64,000 nt of DNA from an uncultured Candidatus Melainabacteria bacterium (GCA_934777245.1 CAKVND010000002.1:8499-72498), one strand, 5' to 3'. Positions 18,337 to 28,375 are shown, counted from the stretch's first letter. The notes: generated from the sequence alone by a model not told the origin. Made by a program: numbers and translations.

Positions 18337-19256
18337 TACGCACTAACCTCGTTATTATCAACTAAAACACTTTTTGCATTCTCTATTGCTGCATCAAATT
18401 CTTCATTATCTTGACTGCTTGTTAATTCTTCATGCGGACGTTTAACAACGTACAAATCAGAATAAAATTCATCTTGTTCCAGGTCATAATCACTTTCAAC
18501 AGTCAAAAATAACAATGAAATATATGCGCTAATTTTATCCATTCCAAGAAGCGTTAGTTCGTTAAGTTCAATCTTATCTTGACGGCTTAAAATTTCAGAC
18601 AAATTCGCTTTTAACCTTTGTACTCCGTTTTCAATGTATTCATCATGTGCAAGATTGATGATATCATCCGGTGAGAGTTTTGCATAATTCTGAACACGTC
18701 TTTTTGCGCGCTCATGCGCATTCTTTAAAGACTGTTTTTTATCCAGCATTTCGTAGAATTCTAATTGTCTAATCAAATCGCGTAATGTAACGACTCGATT
18801 GTGGTTAAGTCTTACGCTCGTTCTGCGTTGCAAAACTTCATCAATAGAAATCACGTTGTTTGTTGGGATATAATCATCCTCTTGATAATCCAAAGGCGCA
18901 TCATCATATTCTAAATCAACTTCCGGTTGTGGTTCAAAATCCAGAACATCCAAACCTTCCAAAACATTTGACTTAAGTTTAAGCAAAATCGCAGCAAACA
19001 AAAGAGTTCTACCCGTAAGTCTTAAATTTTGCGCCTTTGATTGAAAAAGGTGCATTAAATATTTATCAGTAACTTCTACAATATCAACATTCCAAGGGTC
19101 AATTTTACCCTGTCTTGCCATGCTTACAAGAATTTCAATTCCGTCAACTTCGGCTTCTTGAACGAATTTTTCTTCTTTTTCATTCAAATGATGAACGGAA
19201 TTGTGTGTTATTTCCGTAGAATTTATATTCAAACTATCTATATTATTTACTGCCAT
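18336..19256 (-). CDS. scpA: Segregation and condensation protein A
   Basis: Kleisin subunit of the SMC condensin. The 306-aa product has the N-terminal segment that binds the SMC neck (DGIEILVSMARQGKIDPWNVDIVEVTD-like, about 41-65), a central acidic linker (about 120-150) and a C-terminal winged helix (LLGMDKISAYISLLFLT) that binds the SMC head. It overlaps scpB by one base. The acidic linker (LEYDDAPLDYQEDDY) makes it longer than the typical 250 aa. A 178-bp gap upstream shows nothing else. Confidence 0.92.
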   Translation of the reverse strand: MAVNNIDSLNINSTEITHNSVHHLNEKEEKFVQEAEVDGIEILVSMARQGKIDPWNVDIVEVTDKYLMHLFQSKAQNLRLTGRTLLFAAILLKLKSNVLEGLDVLDFEPQPEVDLEYDDAPLDYQEDDYIPTNNVISIDEVLQRRTSVRLNHNRVVTLRDLIRQLEFYEMLDKKQSLKNAHERAKRRVQNYAKLSPDDIINLAHDEYIENGVQRLKANLSEILSRQDKIELNELTLLGMDKISAYISLLFLTVESDYDLEQDEFYSDLYVVKRPHEELTSSQDNEEFDAAIENAKSVLVDNNEVSA

Positions 19257-19434
19257 ATTTATATTTTAATTTATATTCAAATCCTTTTAATCCTCTGTTT
19301 CTACGAGTCTTTATCTCATAAAAACTTATAAAAAGAATTTCCTTCCAAATCCCTTTTGTAATTCTAACATTCAAATAAAAATCCTGCAAATCTTTACAAT
19401 TATCTTAATATAATTATTCAATAACACCACAAAT

Positions 19435-20478
19435 CTATAAATTTACTACATTCTTAACCAAGAATTCCGTAAAATCTTGCACTTTATATTTCCCAAAACC
19501 ATACAGACTTAATGCTATTTCACAGCCCAAACAAGAAGTTAAAACAATTTGCGCTCCACTTTTTTTAATATTATCGCATTTATTTTTAAATATCTTTGAC
19601 ATTATACTGTATTCATTTAATCTTGTAATACCATTCAATCCACAACAACTGTCAAAATCTTTCATTTCAACATATTCCAGATTTTCAGTATGTTCTAATA
19701 TCCATTCAATATCTTCAAAATTATCTAAATTACAAGGTTTATGAAACGTTACTTTAATTTTCTTTTTTAGTTTTAACCTAAGTTGATTTTCTCTTATATA
19801 AGTAAAAATATTATTAACATTCAACTCTTTTGAAAAACTTTTAATCGTCTTTTCGCAACTTGCGCAAGTTGTTACAACATCTGTAATATTATTTTGCTTA
19901 ACTATATTTAAATAACATTCTTTTGCTTGCTCAAAAGATTTCATATCTCCACGAACATAAAAAGGGATTCCGCAGCAATTGAATTTGGGCGAAAAAACCT
20001 CAACACTACAAGCGTTTAAAAGTTTTACAACAGATTTATTTCCTTTAACATTACCACTACAACCACCAAAATAAATTACCTTTTTATCAAATTTTTTAGA
20101 TTTAATAGTACCGGCAAAAAGGCTTAAAAATTTTATTCCCACCCCAAATAAAAAATTCTTTTGAACAAAAGAAACTAATTTTTCTAAAAAATGAATCTTA
20201 AAATATTCAGCTTTTGCAGATGCAATTATATCTACCACATCGATTCCGCTTGGACAAAATTTAGTACAAGCGCCACATTTAAGACATAAATCCAAATAAC
20301 GATTTAATTGAGAGGACATTTTCAAATCCCCTTTAATTAAACCTCGAAGCATTATAAAATGTCCTCTTGAAACAGTACAATCATTGCCTGTAATCTTATA
20401 AATAGGACAAACTGCCTGACACAGCCCACATTTTGAACAAGAATGTATTTTTTCTTTATACTCTTCTAAATGTTTCAT
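19435..20478 (-). CDS. GlcF-like (Fe-S) oxidoreductase with two 4Fe-4S and two CCG domains
   Basis: 347 aa. Two ferredoxin-type motifs at the N-terminus, CSKCGLCQAVCP (about 13-24) and CLKCGACTKFCP (about 64-75), bind two 4Fe-4S clusters. Two cysteine-rich CCG domains follow (FNCCGIPF and DSCCGLNG). This is the layout of glycolate oxidase iron-sulfur subunit GlcF and of LutA/HdrD-like proteins. No FAD-binding partner (GlcD) is next to it, so its electron donor cannot be named. Probably membrane-associated electron transfer during hydroxyacid oxidation. Confidence 0.82.
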   Translation of the reverse strand: MKHLEEYKEKIHSCSKCGLCQAVCPIYKITGNDCTVSRGHFIMLRGLIKGDLKMSSQLNRYLDLCLKCGACTKFCPSGIDVVDIIASAKAEYFKIHFLEKLVSFVQKNFLFGVGIKFLSLFAGTIKSKKFDKKVIYFGGCSGNVKGNKSVVKLLNACSVEVFSPKFNCCGIPFYVRGDMKSFEQAKECYLNIVKQNNITDVVTTCASCEKTIKSFSKELNVNNIFTYIRENQLRLKLKKKIKVTFHKPCNLDNFEDIEWILEHTENLEYVEMKDFDSCCGLNGITRLNEYSIMSKIFKNKCDNIKKSGAQIVLTSCLGCEIALSLYGFGKYKVQDFTEFLVKNVVNL

Positions 20479-20512
20479 AACAATATTTTAAATATTTCTC
20501 TTAAAATTATCT

Positions 20513-20542
20513 ACAAAAAAAGAGAGCTTTCGCTCTCTTTTA
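20513..20542 (-). terminator. Terminator of tRNA-Leu
   Basis: On the minus strand AGAGAGC-GAAA-GCTCTCT is followed by seven T, directly downstream of the tRNA. Confidence 0.9.
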
Positions 20543-20544
20543 AA

Positions 20545-20626
20545 TGGTGGGCATGAAGAGACTCGAACTCCCACGCTTTCGCACTAGTTCCTAAGACTAG
20601 CGTGTCTACCATTCCACCACATGCCC
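20545..20626 (-). tRNA. tRNA-Leu (anticodon UAG)
   Basis: Read on the minus strand, the acceptor stem GGGCATG/CATGCCC, an anticodon stem CTAGT/ACTAG with loop CTTAGGA (anticodon TAG), a class II variable arm (TGC-GAAA-GCG) and the T-arm GGGAGTTCGAGTCTC are all present. The discriminator A is followed by an encoded CCA. It reads CUA (and other CUN) codons. Confidence 0.95.
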
Positions 20627-20736
20627 GCGGTTTCACAATCACTAATATACCAAGAGAAAAATTATTTGTCAAACATTTACTTCGCTAAAATCGAGTTTTT
20701 GTTTACATAACTCAAATTTTGTGCTTAAATTGTCGT

Positions 20737-21933
20737 ATGAAAGAATTTGAATTAAAAAATAAGATTAGAGCTTGTTTCAAGAGAAACGAAAATACTCCAA
20801 GAGTTGCATTAACTCTTAATTTATCAATTACAAAACCGGAAGCACATGCCGGTGAATATACAACTATGAACAGACTTCTGATGAAAGGTACAAAAAAATA
20901 TTCATCTGAAGAACTTTCATCAATTTTAGATGAAAACGCAATAGAATTAAATTCAGAAATGAAATCAGATTATTTAAGATTTCGTTTTATTTGTTTAAAT
21001 GAAGATTTTGAATTAGCATTATCTATTCTTCAAGATATAATTCTAAATTCTACTTTTCAAGAATTTGAAAAAGAAAGACAAATGCTAAAAGGTGAACTTA
21101 TGGCTGAATTAGATTCTGCCAAAGTAAAAGTTTCAGACTTGTTCACAAAATCAATATACAAAAACCATTTTTACGGCAACAGCTACACAAAAGTCCTTGA
21201 AGAAATCGACAATGTTACTCAAGAAGATGTTGTAAATTCTTACAAACATATTTTGAACAACAGTCGCAAAACTCTTGCCATAGTTGGTGATATTGATGAA
21301 AACCTTGTAGAAAAATATTTAGGCGAAATTCCGGAAAACAAAGATGTTGAATCAGAAATTCCGGCACCTGAAGCTTTAAAACAAGATTATACAGAAATCT
21401 TAAAACCGGATGCAAACCAAGCACAAATTCTTCAAGGCTGGAGAGTTGCAACAATTGGTGAAAAAGATTATCCTGCAATAATGTTATTGAACGTAATTTT
21501 AGGTGCAAGCGGTCTTTCTTCAAGATTGTTCCTTGAACTTAGAGAGAAAAAAGGATTGGCTTATACTGTTAGAACAGCTTACGAAACGCATAAAAAATCT
21601 GCAGTTTTCAGTATTTATATAGGAACTGAACCAAGCAACATTCAAACTTCTATTGACGGCTTCAAAGAAGAAATTGAAAAGATTAAAAATATTCCTGTTA
21701 GTGCAGAAGAGTTACATAATGCGAAAAATAATTTAATCGGTAAGCAACAGTTCATAAGCGAAACAAACGCGCAACAAGCGAATATGATGGCTTATTATTC
21801 AATTATGGGTAAACCTTTTGATTACCAAAAACAAGTTATTGAAAAACTTAGAGCTGTTACAAGCGAACAATTACAAGCCTGCGCTAACAAATACTTTACA
21901 GATGATTATGTTTTATCAGTTCTAAAACCATAA
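20737..21933 (+). CDS. M16-family peptidase-like protein, apparently without the catalytic motif
   Basis: 398 aa from the ATG at 20737 (a TTG 18 nt upstream is also in frame). It has two M16-type domains; the second has the conserved SRLFLELREKKGLAYTV region. In the first domain the place where active members show HxxEH reads TTMNRLLMKGT, so the zinc ligands and catalytic Glu are missing. It is therefore likely the non-catalytic partner of an M16B pair; no active partner is next to it. It is followed 10 nt later by an M14-like carboxypeptidase gene, probably co-transcribed. Confidence 0.82.
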   Translation: MKEFELKNKIRACFKRNENTPRVALTLNLSITKPEAHAGEYTTMNRLLMKGTKKYSSEELSSILDENAIELNSEMKSDYLRFRFICLNEDFELALSILQDIILNSTFQEFEKERQMLKGELMAELDSAKVKVSDLFTKSIYKNHFYGNSYTKVLEEIDNVTQEDVVNSYKHILNNSRKTLAIVGDIDENLVEKYLGEIPENKDVESEIPAPEALKQDYTEILKPDANQAQILQGWRVATIGEKDYPAIMLLNVILGASGLSSRLFLELREKKGLAYTVRTAYETHKKSAVFSIYIGTEPSNIQTSIDGFKEEIEKIKNIPVSAEELHNAKNNLIGKQQFISETNAQQANMMAYYSIMGKPFDYQKQVIEKLRAVTSEQLQACANKYFTDDYVLSVLKP

Positions 21934-21943
21934 GGAATTTGAA

Positions 21944-22549
21944 ATGGTTGAGACTGCGCAAGGTAATTCTATAAAATTCATACAGAACGAAAATCATAAT
22001 TCAGTTCTCGTTTTGGGTTGTATGCACGGTGATGAACCTCAAGGCGAATTTTTGATTAACGAATATCTTAAAATTAATCCGAATACAAATTTGATGTTTA
22101 TACCTTGTGTAAATCCTGACGGAGTACGAGCTAAAACAAGAGTAAATTCACGCGGAGTTGACATTAATCGTAATTTTCCGACTGAGAACTGGGAATTAAC
22201 AGAACGAAACGAATTCTTTGGCGGTGAATCTCCGGCAAGCGAAGATGAAACAAAGTTTTTGGTTAATCTTATTGAAAAATATGAACCAAAATTGATTTTG
22301 ACATTGCATGCTCCATTCAAAATTGTAAACTATGATGGAGATGCGCTAGAAGTTGCTCAAAAGATTTCTAAAATTATCGGATATCCGATCGAAGCCTCAA
22401 TTGGTTATCCAACTCCCGGAAGTTTCGGAACTTGGGCGGGAATTGAAAAAGGTATTCCAACGATTACTCTCGAATTAGACGAAGAAATTGATGTGAAAGA
22501 ACTGATAACGCCAATGTTCAAGATATTTGAAATGTTGGAAGATTTTTAA
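21944..22549 (+). CDS. M14-family zinc carboxypeptidase (MpaA-like)
   Basis: 201 aa. Zinc-binding residues are seen in GCMHGDE (about 27-33) and in LHAP (His near 123), with the catalytic Glu in TLELDEE near the end; the substrate-binding Arg is in VDINRNFP (about 65-72). This is the small M14 subgroup that includes murein-peptide amidase MpaA, so cleavage of cell-wall peptides is plausible. No signal peptide, hence cytosolic. It is co-directional with the M16-like gene and uppS. Confidence 0.8.
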   Translation: MVETAQGNSIKFIQNENHNSVLVLGCMHGDEPQGEFLINEYLKINPNTNLMFIPCVNPDGVRAKTRVNSRGVDINRNFPTENWELTERNEFFGGESPASEDETKFLVNLIEKYEPKLILTLHAPFKIVNYDGDALEVAQKISKIIGYPIEASIGYPTPGSFGTWAGIEKGIPTITLELDEEIDVKELITPMFKIFEMLEDF

Positions 22550-22566
22550 TGGGAAGTGGGGAAATA

Positions 22567-22600
22567 AGCCCCCACCCTAACCCTCCACCGAGGAGAGGAA
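22567..22600. repeat. C-rich REP-like intergenic repeat (upstream of uppS)
   Basis: Contains CCCCCACCCTAACCCTC and CCTCCACCGAGGAGAGG (CCTC/GAGG hairpin), words shared with the element at 12573-12655. A further GTTGGG...CCCAAC pair surrounds 22618-22636 just before the uppS start. Confidence 0.5.
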
Positions 22601-22654
22601 AAACGTGATATATATAAGTTGGGATTCTCCCCCAACAAAAACTGGGAAATAGAA

Positions 22655-23359
22655 ATGGAAGATATCAAAAAGATTGTAAAAGAATGTGATTTAAAACACG
22701 TAGCTATAATTATGGATGGCAACAGACGCTGGGCAAAAGAAAGAAATTTGCCATCAGCTTTCGGACATAAAAAAGGCGTTGATGCTCTAAAAGCTACAAT
22801 GAGAGCTTGTGATGATTTCGGTATAAAGTATTTGACTGTTTATGCGTTTTCAACTGAAAACTGGAACAGAAAGCCGGAAGAAGTGAATTTCTTGATGGAT
22901 TTGTTGGGGCAAACATTAAAAAACGAATTAAAAGAAATGCACGAAAATAATGTTGTAATATCATTTATAGGCGACACGACTAAATTAAGCCCTAAATTGC
23001 AAGAAATCTTAAAAAATTCCGTTGAGACAACTAAAAACAATACAGGCGTTAATTTACAAATCGCATTTAATTATGGTTCTCGTGATGAAATTGTACATGC
23101 AGTTAGAGAAATCGTAGCCTCTGGAGAAACTGATATAACAGAGGAAACTATTTCTAAGCATTTGTACACAGCTAATATTCCTGATCCTGATTTGTTAATC
23201 CGAACCGGCGGAGAAATGCGAGTTTCTAACTATCTTTTATGGCAAATTGCTTATTCTGAATTTATCGTAATAAAAGAATTCTGGCCGGAATTTGATAAAG
23301 AAAGATTGGCAGAATGCGTAGTTGAATACAAACGCAGAAATCGCAGATTCGGCGCATAG
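22655..23359 (+). CDS. uppS: Isoprenyl transferase (undecaprenyl diphosphate synthase)
   Basis: Makes the C55 lipid carrier for peptidoglycan and other wall polymers. I use the ATG at 22655 (MEDIKKIVKE); an earlier in-frame start at 22619 would translate through the repeat. The 234-aa product has the family's IIMDGNRRWAKER (catalytic Asp), GHKKG, VYAFSTENWNR and C-terminal DLLIRTGGEMRVSNYLLWQ with its Arg-rich diphosphate site and YKRRNRRFG end. All key residues are present. Confidence 0.95.
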   Translation: MEDIKKIVKECDLKHVAIIMDGNRRWAKERNLPSAFGHKKGVDALKATMRACDDFGIKYLTVYAFSTENWNRKPEEVNFLMDLLGQTLKNELKEMHENNVVISFIGDTTKLSPKLQEILKNSVETTKNNTGVNLQIAFNYGSRDEIVHAVREIVASGETDITEETISKHLYTANIPDPDLLIRTGGEMRVSNYLLWQIAYSEFIVIKEFWPEFDKERLAECVVEYKRRNRRFGA

Positions 23360-23365
23360 TCAAGT

Positions 23366-23638
23366 TTAAAACAAATCGCTATGACTGCCTGTTGTTAGAA
23401 GCAATATTACAAGTTCGTTATTAAGAATTTCATAGACAAGAAGCCAATCAGGCTCTATATGGCATTCTCTACAGCCTGTGTAATTCCCTGTTAATGCATG
23501 ATCTTTGTATTTTGCAGGTAATTCAGCACCTTGTTGCAAGAGTTTTAGTACAACTTTGAGTTTGTCCAAATCCTTGCCACGTTTTTTCATTAATTTAATA
23601 TTGCGTTGAATTTTATTAGTATATCTTAAATTGTACAT
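23366..23638 (-). CDS. yafQ: YafQ-type mRNA interferase toxin
   Basis: 90 aa of the RelE superfamily, YafQ branch. Toxins of this family cut mRNA on the ribosome. The core KRGKDLDKLKVVLKLL, the DHALTGNYTGCRECHIEPDWLLVYEI segment and the late LLTTGSHSDLF with His/Phe are in place. The start codon overlaps the antitoxin stop by one base (TAATG), so translation is coupled. A normal, intact toxin-antitoxin pair. Confidence 0.9.
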   Translation of the reverse strand: MYNLRYTNKIQRNIKLMKKRGKDLDKLKVVLKLLQQGAELPAKYKDHALTGNYTGCRECHIEPDWLLVYEILNNELVILLLTTGSHSDLF

Positions 23639-23910
23639 TAATCATCCTTTAAGATATCATTCATCATATCATCAACAGAACTATATGCCTTAGATAAACC
23701 GATTCCGTTATTTGCATCTTCAATAACCTTTTTGGTTTCTTTGTTATAATCGTTTATAGAAAGCGCAAAAGGAATTCCTTGTTCTCTAACCGCTGCTTTT
23801 ATAAACATAGTAATTGCAGTTGACATATTTACACCCAATTCATTACACAAATTATCAAAGTCCTGCTTTAATGAGCTATTTACTCTAATACTTATATTTG
23901 CTTGAGACAT
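23638..23910 (-). CDS. dinJ: RelB/DinJ-type antitoxin
   Basis: 90 aa. The N-terminal ribbon-helix-helix (ANISIRVNSSLKQDFDNLCNELGVNMSTAITMFI) would bind the operon operator, and the C-terminal half wraps the toxin. It is the first gene of the dinJ-yafQ pair and has an AGGT ribosome site. The AT-rich upstream region (23911-23980) contains TATACT/TACAAT -10 candidates and partial inverted repeats, the probable autoregulated operator. Confidence 0.9.
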   Translation of the reverse strand: MSQANISIRVNSSLKQDFDNLCNELGVNMSTAITMFIKAAVREQGIPFALSINDYNKETKKVIEDANNGIGLSKAYSSVDDMMNDILKDD

Positions 23911-24019
23911 AAGTTACCTCACTGTTGTTCATACATTGTATTAACAGTATAACACATTTTAGCCATTTTTCAATTTGAATAAATGTTTCTCTATCTTAAT
24001 ATTTAGCTGACAGTTCGTA

Positions 24020-27000
24020 TTAATTTATCCACTTAAAGCTCGTTACGTAGTTTTCTCCGTTGATATTACCTTTGATTTCAGCGACAAACTTGCGGTAAGC
24101 TTTATTTGATAATTCTATCCCCGGAATTTTATTAATATGTTCTAAAACCTTAGTATCCTTACTCAAATCAACCCCCGGGATAACGTTAAATAATGTGTTC
24201 AAAGAAACATTACCCAAAGGCCCGAACATAGTCGAAATCTTTTTAGATAGAAGCCCCAAAACTTCCATTTCTGCATTAGAATTAGAGAAATTATATTTTC
24301 CGCTTATAAACAAGCTCAAATCCTTACCGCGCGTAGTGATTTCGATATCATCCGCGACACCGTCTTTTATCGCAATATCACCAATAATGTCAGAAAAATC
24401 ACCCGTTTTTAACGGTGAAATTATATCAATCACGCTGTTAATTGAAACACCTGTTAAACCGCCTTTCAAAAGATTTCCGGCTTTCAAAAGATATTCTAAT
24501 GAACCCAGTTTAGGCATTCTTCCGTTTGCAACACTAAACGTTGTATTTCCGTTAAGCGTTTGCATACATTTATCAAAATCAACACCATTACAAGAAAGTA
24601 CGATATCACCGGTTAAATCGCCGTAAATTTGGTTTTGTAAATCAAATAAAGCTATAGATAAGTCATTTGCATCAATATCACGCGCTTTTAGCTTCAAACC
24701 CGTATTATTATTTTTAAGATTATAATTAAAGTTACCGCCAAGTGTTCCGTTTGCAATATTAAATTTGAAATCATGAACATTAAACACTTGTTTTTCATTC
24801 AAAGATGCAGTAGCTTCAAAGTTTTCCGCAACAATGTTTCTGAGGTGAATACTATCTGCATTCATCTTCATATTCTTAATTACAATTGATTCTAAATCAA
24901 AACCTTCAAGCGAATCAAAAGTTTTTGTATTATCAACTTGAGAAAGTTTTAACAAATTCGTAATATAATTTAAGTCTAAAAGCTTTGTATCAAGATTAGC
25001 CTTTTCAACATAATAAGGTGGAGTAAGTTTATTTCTTAATACGGCTTGAATCTTAACATCATTGCCCAAAACTTCACCGATAGAATACACATCAATCGTT
25101 CTATCCTTGAATAAGAACGTAATATTTTTCATCGTCGTATCCAAGAACGGAATATCAGTTTCGAAAATATGAAAGTTACCTAAAAGCTTCGGTGCAGACG
25201 CTTTGCCGTTAAATTTCAAATCAGAAGTAAATTGACCTTGTTTGATATTCGGTTTTCTGAAAATTATGTTGAAAATTCTTGCGTCTGTAGGGTTATGAGT
25301 TTTAATAACCAAATCTTTAAAGCCCAAATCGTCTTTCAGAATATCGATTTCACCGCGAGATTTAAGCATGTTTAATCTGGTTTCACGTCCGCTTTGAGAT
25401 GCAATAATTTTATCGTACGAAAATTCTCTAATTTTTAAGATTTTTTGATTTAAAACCCTTGTATCGAGGTTCAAAACTATCGCATTTTCAATATCGCCAA
25501 TAGTCGCTCCGAGGTGGTAAATGCTTGAATCTTTTGCCATATTAACATCAGTTTTAAGGTTAAAGTCATTCAAAACACCTTTTGCGCGCGCAGAATAAAC
25601 AATATCACCTTTTATTTTCAGAGGATAAATCTGATTTTTGTTAATGTATTTATCGATAAAATCTTGACGCGGTTTTGAATTAAAATACAGATTAAAATTC
25701 TGTTTATTGAATAAGTCGTAAACTTCACCATCAACAAGAATTGGCATATCATCAGCTAACAAATTAATTTTATTAAGTTTCACACCATTATTACGCATAA
25801 TAAAACTACCGTTAATGATTTTTACCGGTAATTCTAGCGGGGTATAAACAAATGACAATCCGCCCAAATCCGTATATGCATTTATTTTGTTGTGGTTGAT
25901 TTTAGCATTTAGATTGATTTTTCTGCCGGCATCAAATCTAAGAGTATTTAAAGCTTTTTTGACATCTCTTGGAATAATCGAATAATTAGAAAGCGCGTTT
26001 ATTGTCGCTAAATCAAAAGCTGATAATCTAATAAACCCGTTAACATGAGGTTTTCCAACTACATTTCCGACATCAAGATTAACATCAAATTGACTATCTG
26101 CAAGATTACCTTTGATATTAGAAATCTTTAATTTGTTGTTATTTAGCGTTACCACACCGTTTGAAATTTTAAGTTTGTTATTTGGAGCAACGCCAAGAAT
26201 TTTCGCAACAAAACTGACTTTATCCAATTCAACAGGGTCTAGTTTTCCTTTGTATTTCGCAACAACATTAACAAAAATATTGCCAATATCGTTTTGTAAA
26301 TCGCTCTTATCAGGTGTGATATCGTTCAAATTAAGTTTCGGAATATTTATATTTGCATCCACAAAATTATTCTTAACAGAAGCTTTTGCACTAAGAGCTG
26401 AATTTCCAATATATGATGTAATATCAGCAGATGCGTTTTGACCATCAAAATCTAAAACACCTTTGGTATTCTTAACTTCTATACCTTGCATAGCAAATTT
26501 ATTGCCTAAAAGATTAATTTTTCCCTTTGTAAAGAAATTTTGGTTAAACGCTAAATCTTCAATATCTTTTACAGCACCATAAACTTTCAATTGCAAATCA
26601 ATCAAACCACCCATGGAATCCAGTTTTGGAAGCATAGATTTAACATCATCAATCATTGTAGCGGTCTGAATTGCATTGAACAAATACGCGATTTCTTGGT
26701 TCTTTGTATTAACGTCAAAATCGAATTTGCCATACAAATTGCAAGTCCCGTTAATTGAGATATTTTTACCGTTAACCAAGCCTTTTTTTGTAGTAAATAC
26801 AGCATTCTGGTCGTCAAAAATAAGTGCAGCTTCAGCATCTGTCAAAACTAAGTTAGGAATTTCATTAAAAAAAGTTTTTACATTTCTAAAATTCAAACTA
26901 CCCCAGACATGCGGATTTTTGCGATTACCTTTTACAATTATATCAATGTTTCCATTACCTTTAACATCCATAATCGGAACAGGTCCAATTACAAAATTTA

Positions 27001-28363
27001 AAATTTCATGAATAGGTATAATTTTTTCTTCCGCTGTCGCCAAATCAACATTTTTTGTACTCCAAATATGCATATCAGCGTATTTGACATTATATAATTC
27101 AACACCGCCTTTTACCCAAACTTTTTCTGCACCACCAGCCGGAACAAATACGTCAAAATTAATATAACGTCCGGTAAAATCCAATTTCACAGTCGCACCT
27201 TTAGCGTTTGGTATTGGTTTCGTTAAAATTCCATTACTGATAAATACATCACCTACAACATCCGGTTCATAAATATCGCCTTTGATAGTGAAATTGCCGA
27301 TTGCGTCTCCAAAGAATTTATATTTTTTCAATTTGTAAACATTAAATTCTTCAACTACGATTGGCGGAAGCATGTCTACAATATCTTCAACACGTGATTT
27401 ATCGAGTTGAACATTTAAATTTATAGCAGATAATGTTTTATCTAAATAGTTTGAAAACGAACCGCGTAAAATCGCATGAATGTTTTTTGAATTTATGTTT
27501 ACGGTATTAAAATTAATGATTTTACTTGTTATTGAAAAATCAGCATCCACATTCAGTAATTCTGGAAATATCATTGATTTGGCATTATCTTTCATAAGAA
27601 CTGCGCAATTTTTCAATTCTGCATTTAGCTTATATTTGTCGACATAAACATTGATTACACCTTTTGTTTCGATTAAATCTTGTGGCAAATATTGACGCAA
27701 ATAATCGCTAATTGGTGCTAAATCAAAGTTTGAAACTTTTATATCGACAATGCTTTTTTTGATATCATTGTTACGCGGAAGATAAAGTTTTACAGTCGCA
27801 TCAGAAATAGAATTATTTATGTTAAATTTTGTTTCAGCATTAACTTTTAAGTATCTACGATTTTTCTTAAAGAAAACATTTTCGCCCGTATACATAATAG
27901 GTGACTTTAGACCTTTTTGTGTAAGGATTATAGAGAATTCATCAAGTTTGAAACTGTTACATTTGATTTTTGTTTTGTCTAAGTTTTTGAAGAAGTCTTT
28001 ATCAAGCTCTATGTCTTTATTAACGCTGGCTTTCACAAGCAAATCATCTGCACTGATTGAATTTATGTGAACTCGCCCTGTAAGCAGTGGGAGTAATCTT
28101 AAATCAATTTTGAAGTTGTTTAACGTAGTTGTATCGCGAGTGCTTTTGTCTTCAACAGTAATTCTCATTGCGCTAAATACAGCTTTTGGCAAGACATTCA
28201 GCCTCAATTTGGGGTTAAGAATTTCGACGTTATAATTGCTGTTTACGCTGATATTTTCGCAAACAGTCGGAAGCACTTTAGAAAATATTACAGGAACTCC
28301 ACCAATCCAAAATGCATAAACGCCTAAAATCAGTATTATATATTTATTAAACAATTGTTTCAT
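24020..28363 (-). CDS. TamB/AsmA-like giant envelope protein
   Basis: 1447 aa with one N-terminal membrane anchor (about residues 7-29) and then a long series of amphipathic beta repeats, as in the AsmA/TamB/YhdP bridge-like proteins that span the periplasm. The C-terminal region (FNVHDFKFNIANGTLGG; DLTGDIVLSCNGVDF; ELSNKAYRKFVAEIKG) matches the AsmA-like C-terminal domain. Expected role: moving lipid between membranes or helping outer-membrane assembly. It supports a diderm envelope. No BamA/TamA gene is adjacent. There is no Shine-Dalgarno; the promoter lies very close to the ATG. Confidence 0.85.
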   Translation of the reverse strand: MKQLFNKYIILILGVYAFWIGGVPVIFSKVLPTVCENISVNSNYNVEILNPKLRLNVLPKAVFSAMRITVEDKSTRDTTTLNNFKIDLRLLPLLTGRVHINSISADDLLVKASVNKDIELDKDFFKNLDKTKIKCNSFKLDEFSIILTQKGLKSPIMYTGENVFFKKNRRYLKVNAETKFNINNSISDATVKLYLPRNNDIKKSIVDIKVSNFDLAPISDYLRQYLPQDLIETKGVINVYVDKYKLNAELKNCAVLMKDNAKSMIFPELLNVDADFSITSKIINFNTVNINSKNIHAILRGSFSNYLDKTLSAINLNVQLDKSRVEDIVDMLPPIVVEEFNVYKLKKYKFFGDAIGNFTIKGDIYEPDVVGDVFISNGILTKPIPNAKGATVKLDFTGRYINFDVFVPAGGAEKVWVKGGVELYNVKYADMHIWSTKNVDLATAEEKIIPIHEILNFVIGPVPIMDVKGNGNIDIIVKGNRKNPHVWGSLNFRNVKTFFNEIPNLVLTDAEAALIFDDQNAVFTTKKGLVNGKNISINGTCNLYGKFDFDVNTKNQEIAYLFNAIQTATMIDDVKSMLPKLDSMGGLIDLQLKVYGAVKDIEDLAFNQNFFTKGKINLLGNKFAMQGIEVKNTKGVLDFDGQNASADITSYIGNSALSAKASVKNNFVDANINIPKLNLNDITPDKSDLQNDIGNIFVNVVAKYKGKLDPVELDKVSFVAKILGVAPNNKLKISNGVVTLNNNKLKISNIKGNLADSQFDVNLDVGNVVGKPHVNGFIRLSAFDLATINALSNYSIIPRDVKKALNTLRFDAGRKINLNAKINHNKINAYTDLGGLSFVYTPLELPVKIINGSFIMRNNGVKLNKINLLADDMPILVDGEVYDLFNKQNFNLYFNSKPRQDFIDKYINKNQIYPLKIKGDIVYSARAKGVLNDFNLKTDVNMAKDSSIYHLGATIGDIENAIVLNLDTRVLNQKILKIREFSYDKIIASQSGRETRLNMLKSRGEIDILKDDLGFKDLVIKTHNPTDARIFNIIFRKPNIKQGQFTSDLKFNGKASAPKLLGNFHIFETDIPFLDTTMKNITFLFKDRTIDVYSIGEVLGNDVKIQAVLRNKLTPPYYVEKANLDTKLLDLNYITNLLKLSQVDNTKTFDSLEGFDLESIVIKNMKMNADSIHLRNIVAENFEATASLNEKQVFNVHDFKFNIANGTLGGNFNYNLKNNNTGLKLKARDIDANDLSIALFDLQNQIYGDLTGDIVLSCNGVDFDKCMQTLNGNTTFSVANGRMPKLGSLEYLLKAGNLLKGGLTGVSINSVIDIISPLKTGDFSDIIGDIAIKDGVADDIEITTRGKDLSLFISGKYNFSNSNAEMEVLGLLSKKISTMFGPLGNVSLNTLFNVIPGVDLSKDTKVLEHINKIPGIELSNKAYRKFVAEIKGNINGENYVTSFKWIN

Positions 28364-28375
28364 TTTAATAAGTAT

